A DNA stretch of 64,000 nucleotides, from the NCBI GenBank assembly GCA_029268515.1, contig JAQWNP010000006.1, positions 248,001 to 312,000 of the forward strand. The letters run 5' to 3'. Every line of letters starts with the position of its first letter. Position 1 is the stretch's first letter. Below are positions 8,421 to 16,923 of this stretch, one piece after another. The notes under the pieces are model-generated. The model was not told where the DNA came from. It saw nothing but the letters and a program-made list of their open reading frames with translations, and made no database searches. The DNA comes from Phycisphaerales bacterium. GTDB lineage: Bacteria; Planctomycetota; Phycisphaerae; Phycisphaerales; SM1A02. The translations under genes were made by a program, and so were the position numbers.

Positions 8421-9455
8421 ATGATCGGTTCTATCGGCGATTTGCTCAACTCTAGTCCTGGACCATCACTTGCTGCCATTCTCCTGGTGGCTGGTCTCGC
8501 CTTACTCATGTTAGGCGGACATTGGGTGGTAGATGGATCTGTTCGGATTGCCGAACGGCTAGGCATTTCTACGCTGATTATTGGCTTGACCGTCGTTGCC
8601 TTTGGCACAAGCGCTCCTGAGCTCGCCTTGAACATTATTGCAGCTCTGAGCGGGTCATCTAAATTGAGCTTCGGAAATGTCATTGGCTCCAATATTGCCA
8701 ATATCGGTCTAGTCATCGGTATTTCAGCGGTGATTCTCCCCCTCTATGTCACGAGCAAGGTTCTGAGACGGGAGATGCCATTGATGGTGCTCGCCACAGT
8801 CTTAACCATCTGCCTCGGTGCTTTGGGCTTGGTCTTACCGGGAACAGGCGGCTTTGCAGGATTTGGGTGGATCCAAGGACTTGTATTGACACTCTGCTTT
8901 GTCTTCTGCGCTATTCTGTGGGTTCGACAGGGCCTAGGCGATCGCAAGGATAAGCTTGTGGAAGAGGCCCGCAACCTTGTGAGCCAGGATGAGCCAGCAT
9001 CTATCTGGCCTGGTTTCTGGCTGTGCCTTATGGGGCTGCTGGCGCTCATCATTGGTGGCAAGCTCACAGAGACAGGCGCCGTTGGACTTGCTCAATGGTG
9101 GGGCTTAAGCGATGAGCTCATTGGCCTGACCATTGTGGCTGTTGCTACGAGCCTCCCAGAAATTTCGACCTCTTTGACCGCACTGAAGCGCAACCAACCA
9201 GATCTGGCGGTCGGCAATGTGGTGGGATCCAACCTGTTTAACTTGCTGCTTGTTCTAGGCGTGACTGCATTTGCAGGCGTGGTCCCCATTCCAATGCCGT
9301 TCGGATGGTGGGATTTAGGCGCCATGCTGGTCTTTACAATCATTCTCGTGCCAATCGCGATTTCCGGGCCAGCACGTATCACGCGCGCCGAAGGCATCAC
9401 CCTCTTGGTCATGTACGCGGCATACATCACCTGGAGTATTCTGCGTGAGATATAG
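8421..9455 (+). CDS. Calcium/sodium antiporter, CaCA family (YrbG-like)
   Basis: 344 residues from the ATG at 8421; a start at 8373 is possible but adds a non-conserved leader. It has about ten hydrophobic segments in two halves, each with the alpha-repeat that forms the ion site. The first reads GTSAPELALNI then GNVIGSNIANIGLVIG; the second reads ATSLPEISTSL then GNVVGSNLFNLLLVLG. The acidic residues of both repeats (PEL, PEI) are present. It should exchange Ca2+ or another cation for Na+ or H+ across the inner membrane. It is divergent from the ECF sigma gene and convergent with dnaB, with 22 nt between stops. Confidence 0.92.
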   Translation: MIGSIGDLLNSSPGPSLAAILLVAGLALLMLGGHWVVDGSVRIAERLGISTLIIGLTVVAFGTSAPELALNIIAALSGSSKLSFGNVIGSNIANIGLVIGISAVILPLYVTSKVLRREMPLMVLATVLTICLGALGLVLPGTGGFAGFGWIQGLVLTLCFVFCAILWVRQGLGDRKDKLVEEARNLVSQDEPASIWPGFWLCLMGLLALIIGGKLTETGAVGLAQWWGLSDELIGLTIVAVATSLPEISTSLTALKRNQPDLAVGNVVGSNLFNLLLVLGVTAFAGVVPIPMPFGWWDLGAMLVFTIILVPIAISGPARITRAEGITLLVMYAAYITWSILREI

Positions 9456-9477
9456 GCAGAAGCGGGGATGATTCGCC

Positions 9478-11085
9478 TCAAATAGGTGGCAACCCATCAT
9501 CTAAATCATCTTGAATCCCAGCGAGTTGAGCCCCGCCACCAGCACCACCGCCACTGCCACTGCCAGCACCACCGGGCGCATATGGATTGCCGCCAGTCGT
9601 AAAGGCGCCCAGCCCAGCACCAGTGGTCTCAGGGGCATAGTCCAGGAAGCGCGTCGAGTTCGCCTGCCAAGAAAGCGAAATAACAGGCGTTGGTCCATTC
9701 CGCTGCTTCGCAATAATCAACTCTGCAAAACCAGCTTTATCTGGGTTGGCTTCAATCCAAGTTGGATCAGATGCATGGTAGTACTCTTCGCGATGGAGCA
9801 TGGTGACCACATCTGCATCCTGCTCAATAGCGCCTGACTCACGCAGGTCATTCAACAATGGCCGATGGCCCGTCCGCTCTGCAGCAGCACGATTAAGCTG
9901 ACTGAGGCAAACAACAGGAATATCTAATTCTCGAGCCAAGGCCTTCACGCCTCGGCTCAACGAGCTGACCTCCTGCTGACGAGATTCCACTCGTCCTCCC
10001 AAGCTCATCAGCTGAAGATAGTCAATAAACAAGGCCTTAATTCCATGCTTCTGACTCATCCGACGGGCCTTGGCTCGCAACTGCATTAAGGTCAGGCCCG
10101 GTGTGTCATCAATAAACAAAGGCGCACTCATGAGTTCACCGCATGCAGTCATCAATGAGCGATAGTCATCCGTGCGAAGCATATTTCTTCGCAGTCGCTG
10201 GGAGTTAATTTGCGCTCTGGCTGCCAACAATCGTTGAACCAACTGTTGCTTGCTCATTTCCAGACTAAATAGGCCAACTGGATAGTCGTGCGTCGCCATA
10301 TATTCAGCCATATTCAGAGCCAATGCTGTCTTACCAATAGACGGACGGGCCGCCACGATAATGAACTCACCTGGCTGTAGACCACCGGTCACCTCATCAA
10401 GCTCAGAAAAACCAGTCGGCACACCTGTAATGGTGCGGCCTTCTTGCTTCTCCAGGACAGTCATGGCTTCCGTAATCAATTCATGCAAAGACTCAATTCG
10501 TCGTTCTTCACCTTGTTGAGCAATCTCGAAGATGCGCTGCTCAGCGGTATTAAGAACTGTCTCTGCATCATCTGCATTTTGATGGGCATCCACCAAGATC
10601 TCACCGGCCGCAGAGATCAAGCGACGGATTGTCGCCTTCTGGCGGACGAGCCTCGCATAGTGAGGTGCATTGGTCGCACTCGGCACGGCATTGGCTAACT
10701 CGAGTAGATAGTCGAGACCACCAACAGAATTAAGAACATCACGGTCGGCAAGTAACTGGTTCAGTTGAACAATATCAACCGAGGCGTGCTTGTCATAAAG
10801 CTCAACCATAGCGTCATAGATGGCGCCATTGGCCGGCTTAAAGAAATCCGACCCGCCGCGGAGGGTCTGCACAACATCGCCCACGACTGTGGGTTCAAGG
10901 AGCATCGAGCCAAGCAAACTGACCTCAGCCTCCATGGCATGCGGTGGCAGCGCTTCAAGCAGATGCGTGAGCTCTCGAGCTGTCGCTTGGGAACTCTGCT
11001 TAACGCTACGGCTTTTGCCAGATCCTGTCTGAGGTTGGCTGCCCTGATCATGATGTTTGGGTGGGTTGCTCATTCCTTGAGCCAC
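9478..11085 (-). CDS. dnaB: Replicative DNA helicase DnaB
   Basis: About 535 residues from a GTG at 11085; an ATG four codons later is an alternative. The N-terminal DnaB domain starts at LPPHAMEAEVSLLGSML. The RecA-like helicase domain contains Walker A ARPSIGKTA, the GLFSLEMSK block, Walker B ALFIDYLQLM, and CLSQLNR with LRESGAIEQDADVV. It unwinds DNA at the replication fork and loads primase. It is longer than the usual 450-470 residues because of a leader of about 40 polar residues and a glycine-rich tail (GGAGSGSGGGAGGGAQ) that ends in an acidic peptide. Such flexible acidic ends may bind partners. The HU gene lies upstream on the same strand, 123 nt away. Confidence 0.96.
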   Translation of the reverse strand: MAQGMSNPPKHHDQGSQPQTGSGKSRSVKQSSQATARELTHLLEALPPHAMEAEVSLLGSMLLEPTVVGDVVQTLRGGSDFFKPANGAIYDAMVELYDKHASVDIVQLNQLLADRDVLNSVGGLDYLLELANAVPSATNAPHYARLVRQKATIRRLISAAGEILVDAHQNADDAETVLNTAEQRIFEIAQQGEERRIESLHELITEAMTVLEKQEGRTITGVPTGFSELDEVTGGLQPGEFIIVAARPSIGKTALALNMAEYMATHDYPVGLFSLEMSKQQLVQRLLAARAQINSQRLRRNMLRTDDYRSLMTACGELMSAPLFIDDTPGLTLMQLRAKARRMSQKHGIKALFIDYLQLMSLGGRVESRQQEVSSLSRGVKALARELDIPVVCLSQLNRAAAERTGHRPLLNDLRESGAIEQDADVVTMLHREEYYHASDPTWIEANPDKAGFAELIIAKQRNGPTPVISLSWQANSTRFLDYAPETTGAGLGAFTTGGNPYAPGGAGSGSGGGAGGGAQLAGIQDDLDDGLPPI

Positions 11086-11208
11086 GATTCATATCATCCA
11101 TGAGAATACAGCAGCTTGTTATGCCCTGCTGCGTCAGTTCTTCCACATCTTGTCCACGGCCAGCTCTATCGCCAAACGCTGGCTTGAGGTCGTTAGACGA
11201 CCCCTCTG

Positions 11209-11565
11209 TTAGTCAACACTGACGGTCATCTCAAGGACTTCATTCGATGACTCAATCGATCTCACAGCAACTGGTTTCTGCTGATCATCGAGCGCTTCCT
11301 TCATCAAACGACCAACCTTGAACTTGACCGTTCGCTTTGCAGGAACTGGCACGCGTTCAAGTGTCCTTGGATTCTGTGCAATTCGAGGAGCGCGCTGGCG
11401 AATCTCAAAAACGCCGAAGTCACGGAACTCCATCCGGTTCCCTTTTCCTAATTCATCGATGACGTTATTCAGGAATGCTTGAACCGTCTTTTTAACGGCC
11501 GTCCTACGCTGATTCGTTTCATCAGCGATGCGATCTATTAAGTCTTTTTTAGTAGTTGTAGCCAT
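11209..11565 (-). CDS. HU/IHF-family DNA-binding protein
   Basis: 118 residues, about 25 longer than typical HU. The family pattern is clear: KKDLIDRIADETN at the start, FLNNVIDEL, GNRMEFRDFGVFEIRQR, and the beta-arm region AQNPRTLERVPVPAKRTVKFKVG. The DNA-intercalating proline lies in the arm (NPRT). The extra C-terminal tail (KEALDDQQKPVAVRS onward) is not part of the fold. It bends and compacts DNA as a dimer. The ATG is preceded by GGGGG, a usable ribosome binding site. The 248 nt upstream holds a strong imperfect stem (11615-11684), so expression may be controlled at the leader. HU and IHF cannot be separated safely here. Confidence 0.93.
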   Translation of the reverse strand: MATTTKKDLIDRIADETNQRRTAVKKTVQAFLNNVIDELGKGNRMEFRDFGVFEIRQRAPRIAQNPRTLERVPVPAKRTVKFKVGRLMKEALDDQQKPVAVRSIESSNEVLEMTVSVD

Positions 11566-11614
11566 ACTTGAAGAACCCCCACTAATCGTGGCCTAAGCGA
11601 GGTGCCCCTATACC

Positions 11615-11684
11615 CTTAGCTCAGGCGCTATTTCATTGTTTGCCCCCGGCTGGGGCTGGCCTGAGCCCTGAAAAAGCGCCTAAG
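11615..11684 (-). promoter_or_regulatory. Structured leader element upstream of the HU gene
   Basis: Two arms, 11623-11635 and 11669-11681, pair over 12 of 13 positions: 7 bp (AGGCGCT/AGCGCCT), one A-A mismatch, then 5 bp. Outside the stem, CTT (11615-11617) can also pair with AAG (11682-11684). The enclosed sequence has a second possible stem, GCCCC with GGGGC. It lies 50-120 nt before the HU start, in the orientation of its mRNA. There is no T-run on the minus-strand side, so it is not a plain terminator. A cis-regulatory RNA element is my inference; I recognise no known riboswitch class. Confidence 0.45.
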
Positions 11685-11813
11685 CCGGTTGATTCAAGTA
11701 TGACGAGGCAAGTCAAGGCCGTCAAGAACAACCCTGATGCCTACAACACTTTATGAAAGAAAAGACCCATTTATGATGGCTTTCTGGGCCAAAAAAAGGT
11801 CCCTCATTTATTA

Positions 11814-12188
11814 TCACCGAGATCCGTTGATTTCCAGGCTACGGTTCGTTCGAATGAAGAACTCATTGGGACGACCATTGACGATTTGTTGTTGATCCCA
11901 GGTCCGGATCTGAGCCACATAAACGGGTGCAAAATCTGGAATTCGGCCCACATTGAGCAGCCCATCGCGTCGCCCGAGAAGGAACTCCTGTCTCCTGACC
12001 AGCTCCCCATTTTCACCCGTCAAGCTCAACAGGTTTTGCCCAGGCATGACCAACATTCTCGCTCTTGATGCTGCCAGCCACTGTTCCTGAGTCGAACGGT
12101 TGGAACTTGTTCTCGTCTGGCAACCCAATGGGATAAGCCCGCTCATCAGTAAGCCAGCTGCCGCCGCAATTTTTAGCCAATACATCAT
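11814..12188 (-). CDS. Small lipoprotein of unknown function
   Basis: 124 residues; the ATG has a GGGGG ribosome binding site. The N-terminus is a type II signal: WLKIAAAAGLLMSG then lipobox LIPLGC, giving lipid attachment at Cys23. The mature part (about 100 residues) has no cysteine, TM segment or family signature I know. It is polar with several short beta-like stretches (PVYVAQIRTW, EFFIRTNRSLEI). Residue +2 after Cys is Gln, so an outer-membrane location is likely under the E. coli sorting rule, though that rule may not hold in this phylum. It is divergent from trkA; the 267 nt between the starts hold both promoters. Confidence 0.8.
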   Translation of the reverse strand: MMYWLKIAAAAGLLMSGLIPLGCQTRTSSNRSTQEQWLAASRARMLVMPGQNLLSLTGENGELVRRQEFLLGRRDGLLNVGRIPDFAPVYVAQIRTWDQQQIVNGRPNEFFIRTNRSLEINGSR

Positions 12189-12455
12189 TTGCCCCCTTCG
12201 ACCCCTTCAAAGCCTCTTTCCTCAATATTGAGAATAACCCAGGTGGCATGAGGGACAAGGTGAAATCACCCAATGAGCGCTGATAGTGACAACAAGAACC
12301 CTCTCGGGGCTTTGAGAGGGGTCGTCTGCTTCGCCAAAGCTGCCGATAACACAGAGTGTCCTGCAAACGGGTGTTTTCTCAGTATCAATCAATCCGATGA
12401 TTTGACCTGTAGAATCGCACGTCCGACGACAGCCTTAGAGGATCTGAGTAAAAAT

Positions 12456-13808
12456 ATGAACATCATCATCTGTGGCGCCGGCGAAGTGGGATCCCACGCA
12501 GCAGAGGTCCTCAGCGAGGCCAACCACAACATCACTGTGATTGATACAGATATCAGCCGCATCGAGCGCTTAGAAGACTCGATGGATATTGCCGCTCAAC
12601 TCGGGAATGCCTCTTCAGCTGAATCCCTTAAGCGAGCTGGTGTGCAACATGCGGACCTTGTGCTGGCAGCCACCAACAGCGATGACGTCAATTTGGTGAC
12701 CTCAGCAGTAGCAAAGTCAATGGGTGCAAAGAAGACCATTGCAAGAGTGCATCACATTGCATTTTACATGAATGATTCTCTTAACTACCGCACGTTTTTT
12801 AATGTGGATCGCCTTATCTGCCCCGAGTTCTCTACTGCACTTGCGCTCGCTTCATCTCTTCGAAATCCTGGTGCAATATTAATTGAGAATATCGCTCGTG
12901 GTGCCATAGAGATGCAGGAGTTCTCTGTCAGTGACAATGCAAAAGCAGTCGGCCGGGAACTAAAGAACATCGACCTCCCTGCTGGCTCTCGCCTCGCAGC
13001 TGTCACTCGGTATGGAAAAGCATTCATCCCCGATGCACAGACAAAAATTCAGCCAGAAGACATTGTGACACTGGTTGGTAATGCACCTGTGTTTCAAACA
13101 GCTCGCCACCTCTTTCATGATCGAGGCGTTAAGAGACAACGCATTGCGATTATGGGTGGACCGCCTGTCGCAGTGTGGCTGTGTAGGCAATTGCGTGACC
13201 GGAACTTCTCTATTCGCTTGTTTGAACAAGATCGCCAGCGTGCCGAAGTGTTAGCCACCAAACTGGACTGGGTCACGGTTATTCAAGCTGATCCAACTGA
13301 TCCCACCGTATTTGAAGATGAGCACATTGACCATGTCGACGCTTTCGTAGCCTTACAGAATGATGATGAAGACAACATTCTTGGCTGCGCATGGGCCAAG
13401 AGTATGGGTGTTCAGCAAGCAATGGCCATCGTTCAGCGATCGAACTATCAGCACCTCCTTCGCTACGTAGGCATTGACCGTTTCTTTAGTCCAAGGCTCG
13501 TGGCTATCCGCGAGATCAACGACGTTATTAATGAACGCCCTCTGCGTGTCGTCGCATCACTTGCCGATCATGTGATTGATGTGGTTCGCCTTCAAGTCGG
13601 CGAGGATGCAGAAGTCAACGGCAAGAATTTAAAAGAGATCGCACTGGGTGAAAGTGGAATGATTGTTGTTGTTGATCGAGGTGATCAGGTCTTTGTGCCT
13701 CAAGCAGATGAGACCATACAAGCTGGTGACACACTTTTAGTCGTCGCGCCTCATGGACAGGAGATTCCGTTGCGCAAGCGATTTGGCGTGCAGGGTCACG
13801 TCTCGTGA
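12456..13808 (+). CDS. trkA: Trk potassium uptake regulatory subunit TrkA
   Basis: 450 residues from the ATG at 12456, which has a GAGGAT site upstream; the frame is open 61 codons further, but that leader is not conserved. Two RCK units are visible. The first begins MNIIICGAGEVGSHAAEVL, a Rossmann GxGxxG NAD(H) site, ending with the acidic VIDTD. The second begins IAIMGGPPVAVWLC, where the glycine motif is altered. Each is followed by a TrkA-C domain, the last around IQAGDTLLVVAP. TrkA forms a cytoplasmic ring that gates the TrkH channel in response to nucleotides. It overlaps trkH by 4 nt (GTGA), so the two are translationally coupled. Confidence 0.95.
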   Translation: MNIIICGAGEVGSHAAEVLSEANHNITVIDTDISRIERLEDSMDIAAQLGNASSAESLKRAGVQHADLVLAATNSDDVNLVTSAVAKSMGAKKTIARVHHIAFYMNDSLNYRTFFNVDRLICPEFSTALALASSLRNPGAILIENIARGAIEMQEFSVSDNAKAVGRELKNIDLPAGSRLAAVTRYGKAFIPDAQTKIQPEDIVTLVGNAPVFQTARHLFHDRGVKRQRIAIMGGPPVAVWLCRQLRDRNFSIRLFEQDRQRAEVLATKLDWVTVIQADPTDPTVFEDEHIDHVDAFVALQNDDEDNILGCAWAKSMGVQQAMAIVQRSNYQHLLRYVGIDRFFSPRLVAIREINDVINERPLRVVASLADHVIDVVRLQVGEDAEVNGKNLKEIALGESGMIVVVDRGDQVFVPQADETIQAGDTLLVVAPHGQEIPLRKRFGVQGHVS

Positions 13809-15400
13809 ATTACGCATTCATACTGCGCCAACTCGGTCGACTCTTAGCTGTGCTCAGTGGCATTATTTTGGTCATTTGGTTGTGGTCGATCATTCGCTGG
13901 TCACTCGACTTCGACTTTGAACTCGCCGCCCAATGGGCCCTGTTGGCCACGGCTGGTTTGGGGGCCCTGCTCGGTTATATGAGCTGGCTACTTGGCACTC
14001 ATTTGATTCGCCCGAAGAAAAATCTTGTCACAACAGGCGCCTCATCCAGAAAAGAAATGTCGATCGGCCGACGTGAAGCGCTGCTCCTCGTCGCTATTGC
14101 TTGGGTTGTTGTGAGCTTACTCGCAGCGCTCCCCTATCTCTTGTGGTCGTGGATCGAACAAGATAATCCGGCGGACCATCCTTTCAACAGCTATGTGAAC
14201 TGCTTTTTTGAATCAATCAGCGGATTATCAACAACTGGCGCCAGTGTGCTTACGGATATTGAGGCGATGCCTCATAGCCTGTTGCTCTGGCGCGCCCTGA
14301 CCCAATGGCTTGGCGGCCTGGGAATTGTGGTGCTCTTTGTCGCGGTTCTTCCCATGATGGGTGTTGGTGGAAAACGGCTCTTCCGAATTGAAGCGCCTGG
14401 ACCTGACCCAGAAGGCGTTCGCCCTCACATACGAGAGACAGCAAGAATTCTTTGGCTGATCTACACCGGCATGACAGTGGCGCTTATCGTTGCTCTGTTG
14501 ATTGCTGGGATGTCTCTTTTTGATGCCGTCTGTCATGCATTCACAACCGTCGCCACAGGCGGATTTAGTAATGACAACTCAAGTCTGGGTGGCTATCGCT
14601 CGGCAACGATTGACATCATTACGATGTTGTTCATGGTGCTGGCCAGCGCCAACTTTATTCTCTACTTTGCTGCTGCTCGCGGAAAATTTAGTTCAATTCT
14701 GCGCGATACTGAATTACGTGTATACGTCGGCGTCATTATTATTGGTGTGCTACTGATCGCCGGGACACTGTGGGTCACACAGACATCAATCATCACCACC
14801 GAAGGCGTCGCTATTGCACCAACAGCAGGCGCTTCACTGCTGTACGGCAGTTTTACTGCGATCTCACAGCAAACAACCACCGGCTTCACCGTTGCTGATT
14901 TTAGTAACTGGCCCTTTCTTGCAACAGCTACGATCATCGGACTGATGTTCATTGGCGGATCCGCAGGATCAACCGCTGGTGGAATCAAGATTGCTCGCAT
15001 CTGGATTGGATTACGCGTCATTCTTGGTGAGGTCGAACGTGTCTTCCGACCCAATGTCGTGCGGCCACTGAAGGTTTCAGGCACCACCATCGATGAGGAA
15101 CTCAAACTCGGCACACTGGCATATCTCGTGCTGATTGTCTTGTTGTTCATTTCCGGTGCTATCTTGATGATGCTCTTTGAAGGTGGAAATGAAGCATGTT
15201 CATTTGCAACCGCCTCATCTGCATCACTTGCAACACTGTGCACTGTTGGCCCAGGCCTGGGTGCAATCGGCGCCTTGGACAACTACAACTGGATGACTGA
15301 TGCCAGCAAGCTTCTCTTGTGTTTATGGATGACTTTAGGGAGGCTCGAGATCTTCACACTTTTAGTGCTACTCAGTCCTCGCTTCTGGAGCGACCGCTAA
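13805..15400 (+). CDS. trkH: Trk potassium uptake channel subunit TrkH
   Basis: 531 residues from a GTG that overlaps the trkA stop. The four pore-loop filters of the SKT superfamily are visible in order: STTGAS, TVATGGFS, TTTGFTV and CTVGPGLG. Hydrophobic segments fill the rest, and MFIGGSAGSTAGGIKI, a TrkH hallmark, precedes the fourth unit. It conducts K+ into the cell through the inner membrane under TrkA control. At about 530 residues it is slightly longer than E. coli TrkH because of an extra hydrophobic leader. Its stop codon directly abuts the stop of the convergent nuoI gene, with no base between. Confidence 0.95.
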   Translation: MNYAFILRQLGRLLAVLSGIILVIWLWSIIRWSLDFDFELAAQWALLATAGLGALLGYMSWLLGTHLIRPKKNLVTTGASSRKEMSIGRREALLLVAIAWVVVSLLAALPYLLWSWIEQDNPADHPFNSYVNCFFESISGLSTTGASVLTDIEAMPHSLLLWRALTQWLGGLGIVVLFVAVLPMMGVGGKRLFRIEAPGPDPEGVRPHIRETARILWLIYTGMTVALIVALLIAGMSLFDAVCHAFTTVATGGFSNDNSSLGGYRSATIDIITMLFMVLASANFILYFAAARGKFSSILRDTELRVYVGVIIIGVLLIAGTLWVTQTSIITTEGVAIAPTAGASLLYGSFTAISQQTTTGFTVADFSNWPFLATATIIGLMFIGGSAGSTAGGIKIARIWIGLRVILGEVERVFRPNVVRPLKVSGTTIDEELKLGTLAYLVLIVLLFISGAILMMLFEGGNEACSFATASSASLATLCTVGPGLGAIGALDNYNWMTDASKLLLCLWMTLGRLEIFTLLVLLSPRFWSDR

Positions 15401-15958
15401 TCACATTGGTTTTTCATCAATGGTTGCGTCATAGATTTCTAATAGCTTCTGCTTATCGAAAATCATTTCTTGTCGTGACAGGCCAACAACCTCATACCTT
15501 GGGGTAAGTTCAATAGCATCAACAGGACATGCTTCTTCACACATACCGCAGTAGATACAACGAAGCTCATCAATATCAAATTGCTTTGGGTACTTTTCTC
15601 GATCATCCCAGGGTGCTGCCTCACCCACGATGTGAATACAGTTCGCTGGGCATGCTGTTGAGCACATAAAGCATGCCACACAACGAACGCGGCCATCTTC
15701 ATCACGGTTGAGCCGATGTACGCCACGGAAGGTTGGACGATACTGACCTCCTTCTTCCACAGGTCGATCATCGCGCTTTTCTTCTGGGTACTGCACCACC
15801 CAGAGGTTGTCCTTATTTTTGCCATCCCGCCCTACATTGGTAAGGAAGTGCCGCATCGTCGTGCCCAGACCACGAAAAACAGCTGGCAGAAACAGGCCGT
15901 CGGTACGGCTCAGAGGCTTGGGTGTTACGTCAATATATGGATTCTCGCCCTGCGTCAT
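15401..15958 (-). CDS. nuoI: NADH-quinone oxidoreductase subunit I (2x[4Fe-4S] ferredoxin)
   Basis: 185 residues. Two complete 4Fe-4S motifs are present: CVACFMCSTACPANC and CIYCGMCEEACPVD. The spacing between them and the flanking YRGVHRL-like and YDA sequences match NuoI. It would carry clusters N6a and N6b, which pass electrons towards the quinone site of complex I. The other nuo genes are not next to it: trkH converges at one end and the ATP synthase cluster diverges at the other, with 133 nt between starts. A lone nuoI is unusual, because complex I genes usually cluster. It could be the complex I subunit or a related ferredoxin-like subunit of another complex. Confidence 0.9.
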   Translation of the reverse strand: MTQGENPYIDVTPKPLSRTDGLFLPAVFRGLGTTMRHFLTNVGRDGKNKDNLWVVQYPEEKRDDRPVEEGGQYRPTFRGVHRLNRDEDGRVRCVACFMCSTACPANCIHIVGEAAPWDDREKYPKQFDIDELRCIYCGMCEEACPVDAIELTPRYEVVGLSRQEMIFDKQKLLEIYDATIDEKPM

Positions 15959-16091
15959 AACTAAGAATCATACCCACCAACTGATCAACACCCCGCTTGA
16001 AGCCCAGCAATCCGCCTACTTTGAGAAATTTTTCACATAGGTCCGGTCTCCCCTTGGCCCCTCGGCTCTAAAGAGGTACAAGAGCCAGATC

Positions 16092-16367
16092 ATGGTGGCC
16101 AACCCAACCGGCGAGAAAAAGCCAAATATCGCCCGAAACCGCATGTGGCGACTATCGGGCCTCGGCTTCACAATGGCTAGCGAAATCGTGGCCGGCTTAC
16201 TCATCGGCTGGTTGATTGATGTGGTGGTTGGTACCAAGGATACATGGATCATTGTTGGCACCGTCACAGGGCTCATTATTGCTCTGGTTAGCGCGATCAA
16301 GATTGGGCTCTCAGCAAATCGGCAGGCAATCACTGATTACAAAAAGCAGCAAGAAGACCGTTCCTAA
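16092..16367 (+). CDS. AtpZ/AtpI-like small membrane protein of the ATP synthase cluster
   Basis: 91 residues with two TM helices: GLGFTMASEIVAGLLIGWLIDVVVG and TWIIVGTVTGLIIALVSAIKIGL. A helix, an acidic/Gly turn and a second helix ending in Lys is the AtpZ/F0F1-assembly (AtpI-related) pattern. Such proteins assist c-ring assembly or cation supply to ATP synthase. It is the first gene of the ATP synthase cluster; the next gene begins 33 nt later. The N-terminus is basic and polar, probably cytoplasmic. The symbol is left open because AtpZ and AtpI cannot be told apart by eye here. Confidence 0.8.
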   Translation: MVANPTGEKKPNIARNRMWRLSGLGFTMASEIVAGLLIGWLIDVVVGTKDTWIIVGTVTGLIIALVSAIKIGLSANRQAITDYKKQQEDRS

Positions 16368-16400
16368 TCAAAAAATGGCTCATTCATAGGTAAAGCGGAC

Positions 16401-16922
16401 TTGTCCAAAGCACCACTCAACAGCGTTTCTGACTCCAAAACGGCACCGGCTGCCCCAAAACGACCGGTGAGCACCTTTCCTGGGCCCTGGTCAGCCCTTC
16501 CAGCCCGAGCACTCTGGACCATCTCTTTCTTGGCCCCAATCCTCGGATATGCACTTTATGTACTGGTTGTTTGGCTTATGGGTGTGGAAAATGCGGGTGA
16601 TTTGTACCTGGTTGGCCTTTATGAGACTGGCATCGTGATCCTGCCTGCAGTTGCTTACCTCGCCATCATCAGGCCTCACCACCAGCGACCGGTATCACTC
16701 TGGGTCATGTTGTGGATGGTCGGCACAATACTCCGCATGATGCTCACCCTGGTTATCTCCTTATTGGTATACTTCGCGACCGATTTCAACCAACTGGCAG
16801 TTTTCGGTTCTTTCTTAATTTCCTGGTTCTTCCTTCTCACCGGTGAAACCTGGGTCTGCGCTTCACACCTCCGTGGTGTGCAACCCCGGTTAGAGGCGGT
16901 ACAACCGATGGAGCCCGCCTGA
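16401..16922 (+). CDS. AtpI-like membrane protein of the ATP synthase cluster
   Basis: 173 residues from a TTG start; no better ATG is upstream. Four hydrophobic helices follow a 30-residue Pro/Ala-rich leader: ISFLAPILGYALYVLVVWLM, LVGLYETGIVILPAVAYLAII, VMLWMVGTILRMMLTLVISLLVYF and VFGSFLISWFFLLTGETW. This topology and its place directly before atpB (one base between stop and start) fit the AtpI/Atp1 group that helps build the c-ring. Sequence identity to known AtpI is not obvious to me, so the call depends partly on context. The window thus has two small membrane genes before atpB. Confidence 0.7.
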   Translation: MSKAPLNSVSDSKTAPAAPKRPVSTFPGPWSALPARALWTISFLAPILGYALYVLVVWLMGVENAGDLYLVGLYETGIVILPAVAYLAIIRPHHQRPVSLWVMLWMVGTILRMMLTLVISLLVYFATDFNQLAVFGSFLISWFFLLTGETWVCASHLRGVQPRLEAVQPMEPA

Positions 16923-16923
16923 A

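Noticed and set aside
10765-11103. 112-codon plus-strand frame inside dnaB
   Set aside because: It lies antisense to the conserved DnaB N-terminal domain and has no ribosome binding site.
14662-15282. 206-codon minus-strand frame inside trkH
   Set aside because: It is antisense to conserved pore loops of TrkH; its composition is a mirror of the coding strand.
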